Assembly (NCBI GenBank): GCA_023634235.1
Contig: JAMKCF010000031.1
Span: forward strand, 992,001-1,056,000
From: Pisaster brevispinus
Lineage: Eukaryota; Echinodermata; Asteroidea; Forcipulatida; Asteriidae
Length of the DNA: 64,000 nucleotides
Direction: 5' to 3'
Below the pieces are notes generated by a model, which was not told the origin of the DNA, did not search any database, and was given only the letters and a program-made list of their open reading frames with translations. Positions 9,759 to 23,546 of this stretch are shown piece by piece (position 1 is the stretch's first letter; each line of letters opens with the position of its first letter). Both the position numbers and the translations under genes were made by a program.

Positions 9759-12277
9759 GGGTACTACCTGTCAGTTAATCCCAAAATTCGACCCCCGGTA
9801 ACATGCCGATTTTTAGCGATCACTTCTTGCGGACACCTCCGCCGATGGTGCTGGTTCGAATTTGAAGACCGCAACGATTTTATTCCATGAATTATTGAGG
9901 TTTTTTGGGGCAACAAAGATGGCGTCACTTTTTGGTAGAAAGTTCCTAATTGCCCAGGTTTTGGGATTTGGCCATGTCCCCACATAGAAAAGGTCTTCAG
10001 GGAAGTCTAGTCTAGAATGCTGCACCGTCAAATCGCACTTTTATTTTCGACCCCAAAATTCAAAATGGCGACAAATTAAAAATTGACTACCTGTCAATTA
10101 TTCCAAAAATTCGACCCTCGGTAACATGCCGATTTTTGGCGATCACTTTTTGCGGACACCTCCGCCGATGGTGCTGGTTCGAATTTGAAGACCGCAACGA
10201 TTTTATTCCATGAATTATTGAGGTTTTTTGGGCAACAAAGATGGCGTCACTTTTTGGTAGAAAGCTCCTAATTGCCCAGGTTTTGGGATGTGGCCATGTC
10301 CCCACACAGAAAAGGTCTTCAGGGAAGTCTAGTCTAGAATGCTGCACCGTCAAATCGCACTTTTATTTTCCACCATGAAATTCAAAATGGCGACAGGGTA
10401 CTACCTGTCAATTATTCCAAAAATTCGACCCCCGGTAACATGCCGATTTTTGGCGATCACTTTTTGCGGACACTATCGCCGATGGTGCTGGTTGGAATTT
10501 GAAGACCGCAACGATTTTATTCCATGAATTATTGAGTTTTTTTGGGCAAAAAAGATGGCGTCACTCTTTGGTAGAAAGCTCCTAATTGCCCAGGTTTTGG
10601 GATTTGGCTATGTCCCCACACAGAAAAGGTCTTCAGGGAAGTCTAGTCTAGAATGCTGCACCGTCAAATCGCACTTTTATTTTCCACCATAAAATTCAAA
10701 ATGGCGACAGGGTACTACCTGTCAATTATTCCAAAAATTCGACCCCCGGTAACATGGCGATTTTTGGCAATCACTTTTTGCGGACACCTCCGCCGATGGT
10801 GCTGGTTGGAATTTGAAGACCGCAACGATTTTATTCCATGAATTATTGAGGTTTTTTGGGCAACAAAGATGGCGTCACTTTTTGGTAGAAAGCTCCTAAT
10901 TGCCCAGGTTTTGGGATTTGGCCATGTCCCCACACAGAAAAGGTCTTCAGGGAAGTCTAGTCTAGAATGCTGCACCGTCAAATCGCACTTTTATTTTCGA
11001 CCCCAAAATTCAAAATGGCGACAGGGTACTACCTGTCAATTATTCCCAAAATTCGACCCCCGGTAACATGTCGATTTTTGGCGATCACTTTTTGCGGACA
11101 CCTCCGCCGATGGTGCTGGTTCGAATTTAAAGACCGCAACGATTTTATTCCATGAATTATTGAGGTTTTTTGGGCAACAAAGATGGCGTCACTTTTTGGT
11201 AGAAAGCTCCTAATTGCCCAGGTTTTGGGATTTGGCCATGTCCCCACACAGAAAAGGTCTTCAGGGAAGTCTAGTCTAGAACGCTGCACCGTCAAATCGC
11301 ACTTTTATTTTTGACCCCAAAATTCAAAATGGCGACAGGGTACTACCTGTCAATTATTCCCAAAATTCGACCCCCGGTAACATGCCGATTTTTGGCGATC
11401 ACTTTTTGCGGACACCATCGCCGATGGTGCTGGTTCAAATTTGAAGACCGTAACGATTTTATTCCATGAATTATTGAGGTTTTTGGGGCAACAAAGATGA
11501 CGTCACTTTTTGGTAGAAAGCTCCTAATTGCCCAGGTTTTGGGATTTGGCCATGTCCCCACACAAAAGGTCTTCAGGGAAGTCTAGTCTAGAATGCTGCA
11601 CCGTCAAATCGCACTTTTATTTTCCACCATAAAATTCAAAATGGCGACAGGGTACTACCTGTCAATTATTCCAAAAATTCGACCCCCGGTAACATGCCGA
11701 TTTTTGGCGATCACTTTTTGCGGACACTATCGCCGATGGTGCTGGTTGGAATTTGAAGACCGCAACGATTTTATTCCATGAATTATTGAGTTTTTTTGGG
11801 CAACAAAGATGGCGTCACTTTTTGGTAGAAAGCTCCTAATTGCCCAGGTTTTGGGATTTGGCCATGTCCCCACACAGAAAAGGTCTTCAGGGAAGTCTAG
11901 TCTAGAATGCTGCACCGTCAAATCGCACTTTTATTTTCCACCATAAAATTCAAAATGGCGACAGGGTACTACCTGTCAATTATTCCAAAAATTCGACCCC
12001 CTGTAACATGGCGATTTTTGGCGATCACTTTTTGCGGACACCTCCGCCGATGGTGCTGGTTGGAATTTGAAGACCGCAACGATTTTATTCCATGAATTAT
12101 TGAGGTTTTTTGGGCAACAAAGATGGCGTCACTTTTTGGTAGAAAGCTCCTAATTGCCCAGGTTTTGGGATTTGGCCATGTCCCCACACAGAAAAGGTCT
12201 TCAGGGAAGTCTAGTCTAGAATGCTGCACCGTCAAATCGCACTTTTATTTTCGACCCCAAAATTCAAAATGGCGACA
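9759..12277 (+). repeat. 8-unit higher-order repeat, copy 2 (2519 bp)
   Basis: This is the tandem partner of 7240-9758. It ends where the TGTCAGTTAATCC marker would be expected again near 12287 but CAATTATTCCC is found instead. From there the sequence follows the 1254-bp, four-unit register. Confidence 0.8.
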
Positions 12278-15200
12278 GGGTACTACCTGTCAATTATTCC
12301 CAAAATTCGACCCCCGGTAACATGTCGATTTTTGGCGATCACTTTTTGCGGACACCTCCGCCGATGGTGCTGGTTCGAATTTAAAGACCGCAACGATTTT
12401 ATTCCATGAATTATTGAGGTTTTTTGGGCAACAAAGATGGCGTCACTTTTTGGTAGAAAGCTCCTAATTGCCCAGGTTTTGGGATTTGGCCATGTCCCCA
12501 CACAGAAAAGGTCTTCAGGGAAGTCTAGTCTAGAACGCTGCACCGTCAAATCGCACTTTTATTTTTGACCCCAAAATTCAAAATGGCGACAGGGTACTAC
12601 CTGTCAATTATTCCCAAAATTCGACCCCCGGTAACATGCCGATTTTTGGCGATCACTTTTTGCGGACACCATCGCCGATGGTGCTGGTTCGAATTTGAAG
12701 ACCGTAACGATTTTATTCCATGAATTATTGAGGTTTTTGGGGCAACAAAGATGACGTCACTTTTTGGTAGAAAGCTCCTAATTACCCAGGTTTTGGGATT
12801 TGGCCATGTCCCCACACAAAAGGTCTTCAGGGAAGTCTAGTCTAGAATGCTGCACCGTCAAATCGCACCTTTATTTTCCACCATAAAATTCAAAATGGCG
12901 ACAGAGTACTACCTGTCAATTATTCCAAAAATTCGACCCCCGGTAACATGCCGATTTTTGGCGATCACTTTTTGCGCACACCTCCGCCGATGGTGCTGGT
13001 TGGAATTTGAAGACCGCAACGATTTTATTCCAGGAATTATTGAGGTTTTTTGGGCAACAAAGATGGCGTCACTTTTTAGTAGAAAGTTCCTAATTGCCCA
13101 GGTTTTGGGATTTGGCCATGTCCCCACACAAAAAAGGTCTTCAGGGAAGTCTAGTCTAGAATGCTGCACCGTCAAATCGCACTTTTATTTTCGACCCCAA
13201 AATTCAAAATGGCGACAGGGTAGTACCTGTCAATTATTTCCAAAATTCGACCACCGGTAAAATGCCGATTTTTGGCGATCTCTTTTTGCGGACACCTCCG
13301 CCGATGGTGCTGGTTCGAATTTGAAGACCGCAACGATTTTATTCCATGAATTATTGAGGTTTTTGGGCAACAAAGATGGCGTCACTTTTTGGTAGAAAGT
13401 TCCTAATTGCCCAGGTTTTGGGATTTGGCCATGTCCCCACATAGAAAAGGTCTTCAGGGAAGTCTAGTCTAGAATGCTGCACCGTCAAATCGCACTTTTA
13501 TTTTCGACCCCAAAATTCAAAATGGCGACAAATTAAAAATTGACTACCTGTCAATTATTCCAAAAATTCGACCCTCGGTAACATGCCGATTTTTGGCGAT
13601 CACTTTTTGCGGACACCTCCGCCGATGGTGCTGGTTCGAATTTGAAGACCGCAACGATTTTATTCCATGAATTATTGAGGTTTTTTGGGCAACAAAGATG
13701 GCGTCACTTTTTGGTAGAAAGCTCCTAATTGCCCAGGTTTTGGGATGTGGCCATGTCCCCACACAGAAAAGGTCTTCAGGGAAGTCTAGTCTAGAATGCT
13801 GCACCGTCAAATCGCACTTTTATTTTCCACCATGAAATTCAAAATGGCGACAGGGTACTACCTGTCAATTATTCCAAAAATTCGACCCCCGGTAACATGC
13901 CGATTTTTGGCGATCACTTTTTGCGGACACTATCGCCGATGGTGCTGGTTGGAATTTGAAGACCGCAACGATTTTATTCCATGAATTATTGAGTTTTTTT
14001 GGGCAAAAAAGATGGCGTCACTCTTTGGTAGAAAGCTCCTAATTGCCCAGGTTTTGGGATTTGGCTATGTCCCCACACAGAAAAGGTCTTCAGGGAAGTC
14101 TAGTCTAGAATGCTGCACCGTCAAATCGCACTTTTATTTTCCACCATAAAATTCAAAATGGCGACAGGGTACTACCTGTCAATTATTCCAAAAATTCGAC
14201 CCCCGGTAACATGGCGATTTTTGGCAATCACTTTTTGCGGACACCTCCGCCGATGGTGCTGGTTGGAATTTGAAGACCGCAACGATTTTATTCCATGAAT
14301 TATTGAGGTTTTTTGGGCAACAAAGATGGCGTCACTTTTTGGTAGAAAGCTCCTAATTGCCCAGGTTTTGGGATTTGGCCATGTCCCCACACAAAAAAAG
14401 GTCTTCAGGGAAGTCTAGTCTAGAATGCTGCACCGTCAAATCGCACTTTTATTTTCGACCCCAAAATTCAAAATGGCGACACGGTACTACCTGTCAATTA
14501 TTCTAAAAATTCGACCCCCGGTAACATGTCGATTTTTGGCGATCACTTTTTGCGGACACCTCCGCCGATGGTGCTGGTTCGAATTTAAAGACCGCAACGA
14601 TTTTATTCCATGAATTATTGAGGTTTTTTGGGCAACAAAGATGGCGTCACTTTTTGGTAGAAAGCTCCTAATTGCCCAGGTTTTGGGATTTGGCCATGTC
14701 CCCACACAGAAAAGGTCTTCAGGGAAGTCTAGTCTAGAACGCTGCACCGTCAAATCGCACTTTTATTTTTGACCCCAAAATTTAAAATGGCGACAGGGTA
14801 CTACCTGTCAATTATTCCCAAAATTCGACCCCCGGTAACATGCCGATTTTTGGCGATCACTTTTTGCGGACACCATCGCCGATGGTGCTGGTTCAAATTT
14901 GAAGACCGTAACGATTTTATTCCATGAATTATTGAGGTTTTTGGGGCAACAAAGATGACGTCACTTTTTGGTAGAAAGCTCCTAATTGCCCAGGTTTTGG
15001 GATTTGGCCATGTCCCCACACAAAAGGTCTTCAGGGAAGTCTAGTCTAGAATGCTGCACCGTCAAATCGCACTTTTATTTTCCACCATAAAATTCAAAAT
15101 GGCGACAGGGTACTACCTGTCAATTATTCCAAAAATTCGACCCCCGGTAACATGCCGATTTTTGGCGATCTCTTTTTGCGGACACTATCGCCGATGGTGC

Positions 15201-18200
15201 TGGTTGGAATTTGAAGACCGCAACGATTTTATTCCATGAATTATTGAGTTTTTTTGGGCAACAAAGATGGCGTCACTTTTTGGTAGAAAGCTCCTAATTG
15301 CCCAGGTTTTGGGATTTGGCCATGTCCCCACACAGAAAAGGTCTTCAGGGAAGTCTAGTCTAGAATGCTGCACCGTCAAATCGCACTTTTATTTTCCACC
15401 ATAAAATTCAAAATGGCGACAGGGTACTACCTGTCAATTATTCCAAAAATTCGACCCCCTGTAACATGGCGATTTTTGGCGATCACTTTTTGCGGACACC
15501 TCCGCCGATGGTGCTGGTTGGAATTTGAAGACCGCAACGATTTTATTCCATGAATTATTGAGTTTTTTTGGGCAACAAAGATGGCGTCACTTTTTGGTAG
15601 AAAGCTCCTAATTGCCCAGGTTTTGGGATTTGGCCATGTCCCCACACAGAAAAGGTCTTCAGGGAAGTCTAGTCTAGAATGCTGCACCGTCAAATCGCAC
15701 TTTTATTTTCGACCCCAAAATTCAAAATGGCGACACGGTACTACCTGTCAATTATTCCCAAAATTCGACCCCCGGTAACATGTCGATTTTTGGCGATCAC
15801 TTTTTGCGGACACCTCCGCCGATGGTGCTGGTTCGAATTTAAAGACCGCAACGATTTTATTCCATGAATTATTGAGGTTTTTTGGGCAACAAAGATGGCG
15901 TCACTTTTTGGTAGAAAGCTCCTAATTGCCCAGGTTTTGGGATTTGGCCATGTCCCCACACAGAAAAGGTCTTCAGGGAAGTCTAGTCTAGAACGCTGCA
16001 CCGTCAAATCGCACTTTTATTTTTGACCCCAAAATTCAAAATGGCGACAGGGTACTACCTGTCAATTATTCCCAAAATTCGACCCCCGGTAACATGCCGA
16101 TTTTTGGCGATCACTTTTTGCGGACACCATCGCCGATGGTGCTGGTTCGAATTTGAAGACCGTAACGATTTTATTCCATGAATTATTGAGGTTTTTGGGG
16201 CAACAAAGATGACGTCACTTTTTGGTAGAAAGCTCCTAATTGCCCAGGTTTTGGGATTTGGCCATGTCCCCACACAAAAGGTCTTCAGGGAAGTCTAGTC
16301 TAGAATGCTGCACCGTCAAATCGCACTTTTATTTTCCACCATAAAATTCAAAATGGCGACAGGGTACTACCTGTCAATTATTCCAAAAATTCGACCCCCG
16401 GTAACATGCCGATTTTTGGCGATCTCTTTTTGCGGACACTATCGCCGATGGTGCTGGTTGGAATTTGAAGACCGCAACGATTTTATTCCATGAATTATTG
16501 AGTTTTTTTGGGCAACAAAGATGGCGTCACTTTTTGGTAGAAAGCTCCTAATTGCCCAGGTTTTGGGATTTGGCCATGTCCCCACACAGAAAAGGTCTTC
16601 AGGGAAGTCTAGTCTAGAATGCTGCACCGTCAAATCGCACTTTTATTTTCCACCATAAAATTCAAAATGGCGACAGGGTACTACCTGTCAATTATTCCAA
16701 AAATTCGACCCCCTGTAACATGGCGATTTTTGGCGATCACTTTTTGCGGACACCTCCGCCGATGGTGCTGGTTGGAATTTGAAGACCGCAACGATTTTAT
16801 TCCATGAATTATTGAGGTTTTTTGGGCAACAAAGATGGCGTCACTTTTTGGTAGAAAGCTCCTAATTGCCCAGGTTTTGGGATTTGGCCATGTCCCCACA
16901 CAGAAAAGGTCTTCAGGGAAGTCTAGTCTAGAATGCTGCACCGTCAAATCGCACTTTTATTTTCGACCCCAAAATTCAAAATGGCGACAGGGTACTACCT
17001 GTCAATTATTCCCAAAATTCGACCCCCGGTAACATGTCGATTTTTGGCGATCACTTTTTGCGGACACCTCCGCCGATGGTGCTGGTTCGAATTTAAAGAC
17101 CGCAACGATTTTATTCCATGAATTATTGAGGTTTTTTGGGCAACAAAGATGGCGTCACTTTTTGGTAGAAAGCTCCTAATTGCCCAGGTTTTGGGATTTG
17201 GCCATGTCCCCACACAGAAAAGGTCTTCAGGGAAGTCTAGTCTAGAACGCTGCACCGTCAAATCGCACTTTTATTTTTGACCCCAAAATTCAAAATGGCG
17301 ACAGGGTACTACCTGTCAATTATTCCCAAAATTCGACCCCGGTAACATGCCGATTTTTGGCGATCACTTTTTGCGGACACCATCGCCGATGGTGCTGGTT
17401 CGAATTTGAAGACCGTAACGATTTTATTCCATGAATTATTGAGGTTTTTGGGGCAACAAAGATGACGTCACTTTTTGGTAGAAAGCTCCTAATTGCCCAG
17501 GTTTTGGGATTTGGCCATGTCCCCACACAAAAGGTCTTCAGGGAAGTCTAGTCTAGAATGCTGCACCGTCAAATCGCACTTTTATTTTCCACCATAAAAT
17601 TCAAAATGGCGACAGAGTACTACCTGTCAATTATTCCAAAAATTCGACCCCCGGTAACATGCCGATTTTTGGCGATCACTTTTTGCGCACACCTCCGCCG
17701 ATGGTGCTGGTTGGAATTTGAAGACCGCAACGATTTTATTCCAGGAATTATTGAGGTTTTTTGGGCAACAAAGATGGCGTCACTTTTTGGTAGAAAGTTC
17801 CTAATTGCCCAGATTTTGGGATTTGGCCATGTCCCCACACAGAAAAGGTCTTCAGGGAAGTCTAGTCTAGAATGCTGCACCGTCAAATCGCACTTTTATT
17901 TTCGACCCCAAAAATCAAAATGGCGACAAATTAAAAATTGACTACCTGTCAATTATTCCCAAAATTCGACCCCCGTTAACATGCCGATTTTTGGCGATCA
18001 CTTTTTGCGGACACCTCCGCCGATGGTGCTGGTTCGAATTTATAGACCGCAACGATTTTATTCCATGAATTATTGAGGTTTTTTGGGCAACAAAGATGGC
18101 GTCACTTTTTGGTAGAAAGCTCCTAATTGCCCAGGTTTTGGGATTTGGCCATGTCCCCACACAGAAAAGGTCTTCAGGAAAGTCTAGTCTAGAATGCTGC

Positions 18201-20079
18201 ACCGTCAAATCGCACTTTTATTTTCAACCCAAAATTCAAAATGGCGACAGGGTACTACCTGTCAATTATTCCCAAAATTCGACCCCCGGTAACATGCCGA
18301 TTTTTGGCGATCACTTTTTGCGGACACCATCGCCGATGGTGCTGGTTCGAATTTGAAGACCGCAACGATTTTATTCCATGAACTATTGAGGTTTTTGGGG
18401 CAACAAAGATGACGTCACTTTTTGGTAGAAAGCTCCTAATTGCCCAGGTTTTGGGATTTGGCCATGTCCCCACACAAAAGGTCTTCAGGGAAGTCTAGTC
18501 TAGAATGCTGCACCGTCAAATCGCACTTTTATTTTCCACCATAAAATTCAAAATGGCGACAGGGTACTACCTGTCAATTATTCCAAAAATTCGACCCCCG
18601 GTAACATGGCGATTTTTGGCGATCACTTTTTGCGGACACCTCCGCCGATGGTGCTGGTTGGAATTTGAAGACCGCAACGATTTTATTCCATTAATTATTG
18701 AGGTTTTTTGGGCAACAAAGATGGCGTCACTTTTTGGTAGAAAGTTCCTAATTGCCCAGGTTTTGGGATTTGGCCATGTCCCCACACAGAAAAGGTCTTC
18801 AGGGAAGTCTAGTCTAGAATGCTGCACCGTCAAATCGCACTTTTATTTTCGACCCCAAAAATCAAAATGGCGACAAATTAAAAATTGACTACCTGTCAAT
18901 TATTCCCAAAACTCGACCCCCGTTAACATGCCGATTTTTGGCGATCACTTTTTGCGGACATCTCCGCCGATGGTGCTGGTTCGAATTTATAGACCGCAAC
19001 GATTTTATTCCATGAATTATTGAGGTTTTTAGGGCAACAAAGATGGCGTCACTTTTTGGTAGAAAGCTCCTAATTGCCCAGGTTTTGGGATTTGGCCATG
19101 TCCCCACACAGAAAAGGTCTTCAGGGAAGTCTAGTCTAGAATGCTGCACCGTCAAATCGCACTTTTATTTTCGACCCAAAATTAAAAATGGCGAAAGGGT
19201 ACTACCTGTCAATTATTCCCAAAATTCGACCCCCGGTAACATGCCGATTTTTGGCGATCACTTTTTGCGGACACCTCCGCCGATGGTGCTGGTTGGAATT
19301 TGAAGACCGCAACGATTTTATTCCATGAATTATTGAGGTTTTTTGGGCAACAAAGATGGCGTCACTTTTTGGTAGAAAGCTCCTCATTGCCCAGGTTTTG
19401 GGATTTGGCCATGTCCCCACACAGAAAAGGTCTTCAGGGAAGTCTAGTCTAGAATGCTGCACCGTCAAATCGCACCTTTATTTTCGACCCAAAATTCAAA
19501 ATGGCGACAGGGTACTACCTGTCAATTATTCCCAAAATTCGACCCCCGGTAACATGGCGATTTTTGGCAATCACTTTTTGCGGACACCATCGCCGGTGGT
19601 GCTGGTTCGAATTTGAAGACCGCAACGATTTTATTCCATGAATTATTGAGGTTTTTGGGGCAACAAAGATGGCGTCACTTTTTGGTAGAAAGCTCCTTAT
19701 TGCCCAGGTTTTGGGATTTGTCCATGTCCCCACACAGAAAAGGTCTTCAGGGAGGTCTAGTCTAGAATGCTGCACCGTCAAATCGCATTTTTATTTTCGA
19801 CCCCAAAATTCAAAATGGCGACAGGGTACTACCTGTCAATTATTCCCAAAATTCGACCCCCGGTTACATGGCGATTTTAGGCGATTACTTTTTGCGGCGC
19901 CTCCGCCGATGGTGCTGGTTCGAATTTGAAGACCGCAACTATTTTATTCCATGAATTATTGAGGTTTTTTGGGCAACAAAGATGGCGTCACTTTTTGGTA
20001 GAAAGCTCCTAATTGCCCAGGTTTTGGGATTTGGGCATGTCCCCACACAGAAAAGGTCTTCAGGGAAGTCTAGTCTAGA

Positions 20080-21560
20080 ATGCTGCACCGTCAAATCGCA
20101 CTTTTATTTTCGACCCCAAAATTCAAAATGGCGACAAGGTACTACCTGTCAATTATTCCCAAAATTCGACCCCCGGTATATGCCGATTTTTGCCGATCAC
20201 TTTTTGCGGACACCATCGCCGGTGTTGCTGGTTGGAATTTGAAGACCGCAACGATTTTATTCCATGAATTATTGAGGTTTTTTGGGCAACAAAGATGGCG
20301 TCACTTTTTGGTAAAAAAGCTCCTAATTGCCCAGGTTTTTAGGATTTGGCCATGTCCCCACACATAAAAGGTCTTCAGGGAGGTCTAGTCTAGAACGCTG
20401 CACCGTCAAATCGCACTTTTATTTTCGACCCCAAAATTCAAAAAGGCGACAGGGTACTACCTGTCAATTATTCCCAAAATTCGACCCCCGGTAACATGGC
20501 GATTTTAGGCGATCACTTTTTGCGGCGCCTCCGCCGATGGTGCTGGTTCGAATTTGAAGACCCCAACGATTTTATTCCATGAATTATTGAGGTTTTTTGG
20601 GCAACAAAGATGGCGTCACTTTTTGGTAGAAAAAGCTCCTAATTGCCCAGGTTTTGGGATTTGGCCATGTCCCCACACAGAAAAGGTCTTCAGGGAAGTC
20701 TAGTCTAGAATGCTGCACCGTCAAATCGCACTTTTATTTTCGACCCTCAAATTCAAAATGGCGACAGGGTACTACTTGTCAATTATTCCCAAAATTCGAC
20801 CCCCGGTAACATGGCGATTTTTGGCGATCACTTTTTGCGGACACCTCCGCCGATGGTGCTGGTTCGAATTTGAAGACCGCAACGATTTTATTCCATGAAT
20901 TATTGAGGTTTTTTGGGCAACAAAGATGGCGTCACTTTTTGGTAGAAAGCTCCTAATTGCCCAGGTTTTGGGATTTGGCCATGTCCCCACACATAAAAGG
21001 TCTTCAGGGAAGTCTAGTCTAGAATGCTGCACCGTCAAATCGCACTTTTATTTTCGACCCCAAAATTCAAAATGGCGACAGGGTACTACCTGTCAATTAT
21101 CCCAAAATTCGACCCCCGGTATCATGCCGATTTTTGGCGATCACTTTTTGCGGACACCTCCGCCGATGGTGCTGGTTCGAATTTAAAGACCGCAACGATT
21201 TTATTCCATGAATTATTGAGGTTTTTTGGGCAACAAAGATGGCGTCACTTTTTGGTAGAAAGCTCCTAATTGCCCAGGTTTTGGGATTTGGCCATGTCCC
21301 CACACAGAAAAGGTCTTCAGGGAAGTCTAGTCTAGAATGCTGCACCGTCAAATCGCACTTTTATTTTTGACCCCAAAATTCAAAATGGCGATAGGGTACT
21401 ACCTGTCAATTATTCCCAAAATTCGACCCCCGGTAACATGCCGATTTTTGGCGATCACTTTTTGCGGACACCATCGCCGATGGTGCTGGTTCGAATTTGA
21501 AGACCGCAACGATTTTATTCCATGAATTATTGAGGTTTTTTGGGCAACAAAGATGACGTC
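20080..21560 (+). repeat. 11-unit segmental duplication, copy 1
   Basis: The distinctive units with CCCGGTATATGCCG, GCGGCGCCTCCGCC, TAGAAAAAGCTCC, GACCCTCAAATTC and TTATCCCAAAATTC at about 20.1-21.2 kb reappear in the same order 3466-3467 bp downstream (23.6-25.0 kb). The two copies are nearly identical. Confidence 0.75.
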
Positions 21561-22199
21561 ACTTTTTGGTAGAAAGCTCCTAATTGCCCAGGTTTTGGGA
21601 TTTGGCCATGTCCCCACACAAAAGGTCTTCAGGGAAGTCTAGTCTAGAATGCTGCACCGTCAAATCGCACTTTTATTTTCCACCATAAAATTCAAAATGG
21701 CGACAGGGTACTACCTGTCAATTATTCCAAAAATTCGACCCCCGGTAACATGCCGATTTTTGGCGATCACTTTTTGCGGACACCATCGCCGATGGTGCTG
21801 GTTCGAATTTGAAGACCGCAACGATTTTATTCCATGAATTATTGAGGTTTTTTGGGCAACAAAGATGGCGTAACTTTTTGGTAGAAAGCTCCTAATTGCC
21901 CAGGTTTTGGGATTTGGCCATGTCCCCACACAGAAAAGGTCTTCAGGGAAGTCTAGTCTAGAATGCTGCACCGTCAAATCGCACTTTTATTTTCGACCCC
22001 AAAATTCAAAATGGCGATAGTGTACTACCTGTCAATTATTCCCAAAATTCGACCCCCGGTAACATGCCGATTTTTGGCGATCACTTTTTGCGGACACCAT
22101 CGCCGATGGTGCTGGTTAGAATTTGAAGACCGCAACGATTTTATTCCATGAATTATTGAGGTTTTTTGGGCAACAAAGATGACGTCACTTTTTGGTAGA

Positions 22200-23540
22200 A
22201 AGCTCCTAATTGCCCTTGTTTTGGGATTTGGCCGTGTCCCCACACAAAAGGTCTTCAGGGAAGTCTAGTCTAGAATGCTGCACCGTCAAATCGCAATTTT
22301 ATTTTCCACCATGAAATTCAAAATGGCGACAGGGTACTACCTGTCAATTATTCCAAAAATTCGACCCCCGGTAACATGCCGATTTTTGGCGATCACTTTT
22401 TGCGCACACCTCCGCCGATGGTGCTGGTTGGAATTTGAAGACCGCAACGATTTTATTCCAGGAATTATTGAGGTTTTTTGGGCAACAAAGATGGCGTCAC
22501 TTTTTGGTAGAAAGTTCCTAATTGCCCAGGTTTTGGGATTTGGCCATGTCCCCACACAGAAAAGGTCTTCAGGGAAGTCTAGTCTAGAATGCTGCACCGT
22601 CAAATCGCACTTTTATTTTCGACCCCAAAAATCAAAATGGCGACAAATTAAAAATTGACTACCTGTCAATTATTCCCAAAATTCGACCCCCGTTAACATG
22701 CCGATTTTTAGCGATCACTTTTTGCGGACACCTCCGCCGATGGTGCTGGTTCGAATTTGAAGACCGCAACGATTTTATTCCATGAATTATTGAGGTTTTT
22801 TGGGCAACAAAGATGGCGTCACTTTTTGGTAGAAAGCTCCTAATTGCCCAGGTTTTGGGATTTGGCCATGTCCCCACACAGAAAAGGTCTTCAGGGAAGT
22901 CTAGTCTAGAATGCTGCACCGTCAAATCGCACTTTTATTTTCGACCCCAAAATTCAAAATGGCGATAGGGTACTACCTGTCAATTATTCCCAAAATTCGA
23001 CCCCCGGTAACATGCCGATTTTTGGCGATCCCTTTTTGCGGACACCTCCGCCGATGGTGCTGGTTGGAATTTGAAGACCGCAACGATTTTATTCCATGAA
23101 TTATTGAGGTTTTTTGGGCAACAAAGATGGCGTCACTTTTTGGTAGAAAGTTCCTAATTGCCCAGGTTTTGGGATTTGGTCATGTCCCCACACAGAAAAG
23201 GTCTTCAGGGAAGTCTAGTCTAGAATGCTGCACCGTCAAATCGCACTTTTATTTTCGACCCCAAAAATCAAAATGGCGACAAATTAAAAATTGACTACCT
23301 GTCAATTATTCCCAAAATTCGACCCCCGTTAACATGCCGATTTTTAGCGATCACTTTTTGCGGACACCTCCGCCGATGGTGCTGGTTCGAATTTGAAGAC
23401 CGCAACGATTTTATTCCATGAATTATTGAGGTTTTTTGGGCAACAAAGATGGCGTCACTTTTTGGTAGAAAGCTCCTAATTGCCCAGGTTTTGGGATGTG
23501 GCCATGTCCCCACACAGAAAAGGTCTTCAGGGAAGTCTAG
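22200..23540 (+). repeat. 9-unit segmental duplication, copy 1
   Basis: Units with TGCCCTTGTTTTGGG, GCACACCTCCGCC, TTCCAGGAATTATTG and AAATTAAAAATTGAC recur 2841 bp downstream at about 25.04-26.38 kb. This overlaps the 11-unit duplication and shows nested events. Confidence 0.7.
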
Positions 23541-23546
23541 TCTAGA

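Larger units (their letters stand above)
8196..17500 (+). repeat. Four-unit higher-order repeats (1254 bp)
   Basis: Within this sector equivalent monomers recur every 1254 bp: about 8196 to 9450, 10715 to 11969, 14172 to 15427 and 15427 to 16681. The four-unit block carries in order a CCACCATAAAATTC unit, a TTCGAATTTAAAGACC unit, a GAACGCTGCACC unit and a TGACGTCA unit. The register is broken by the 8-unit duplication and by the AAATTAAAAATTGAC units at 10070 and 13527, so this level is older than, or overlaps with, the 2519-bp event. Confidence 0.7.
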
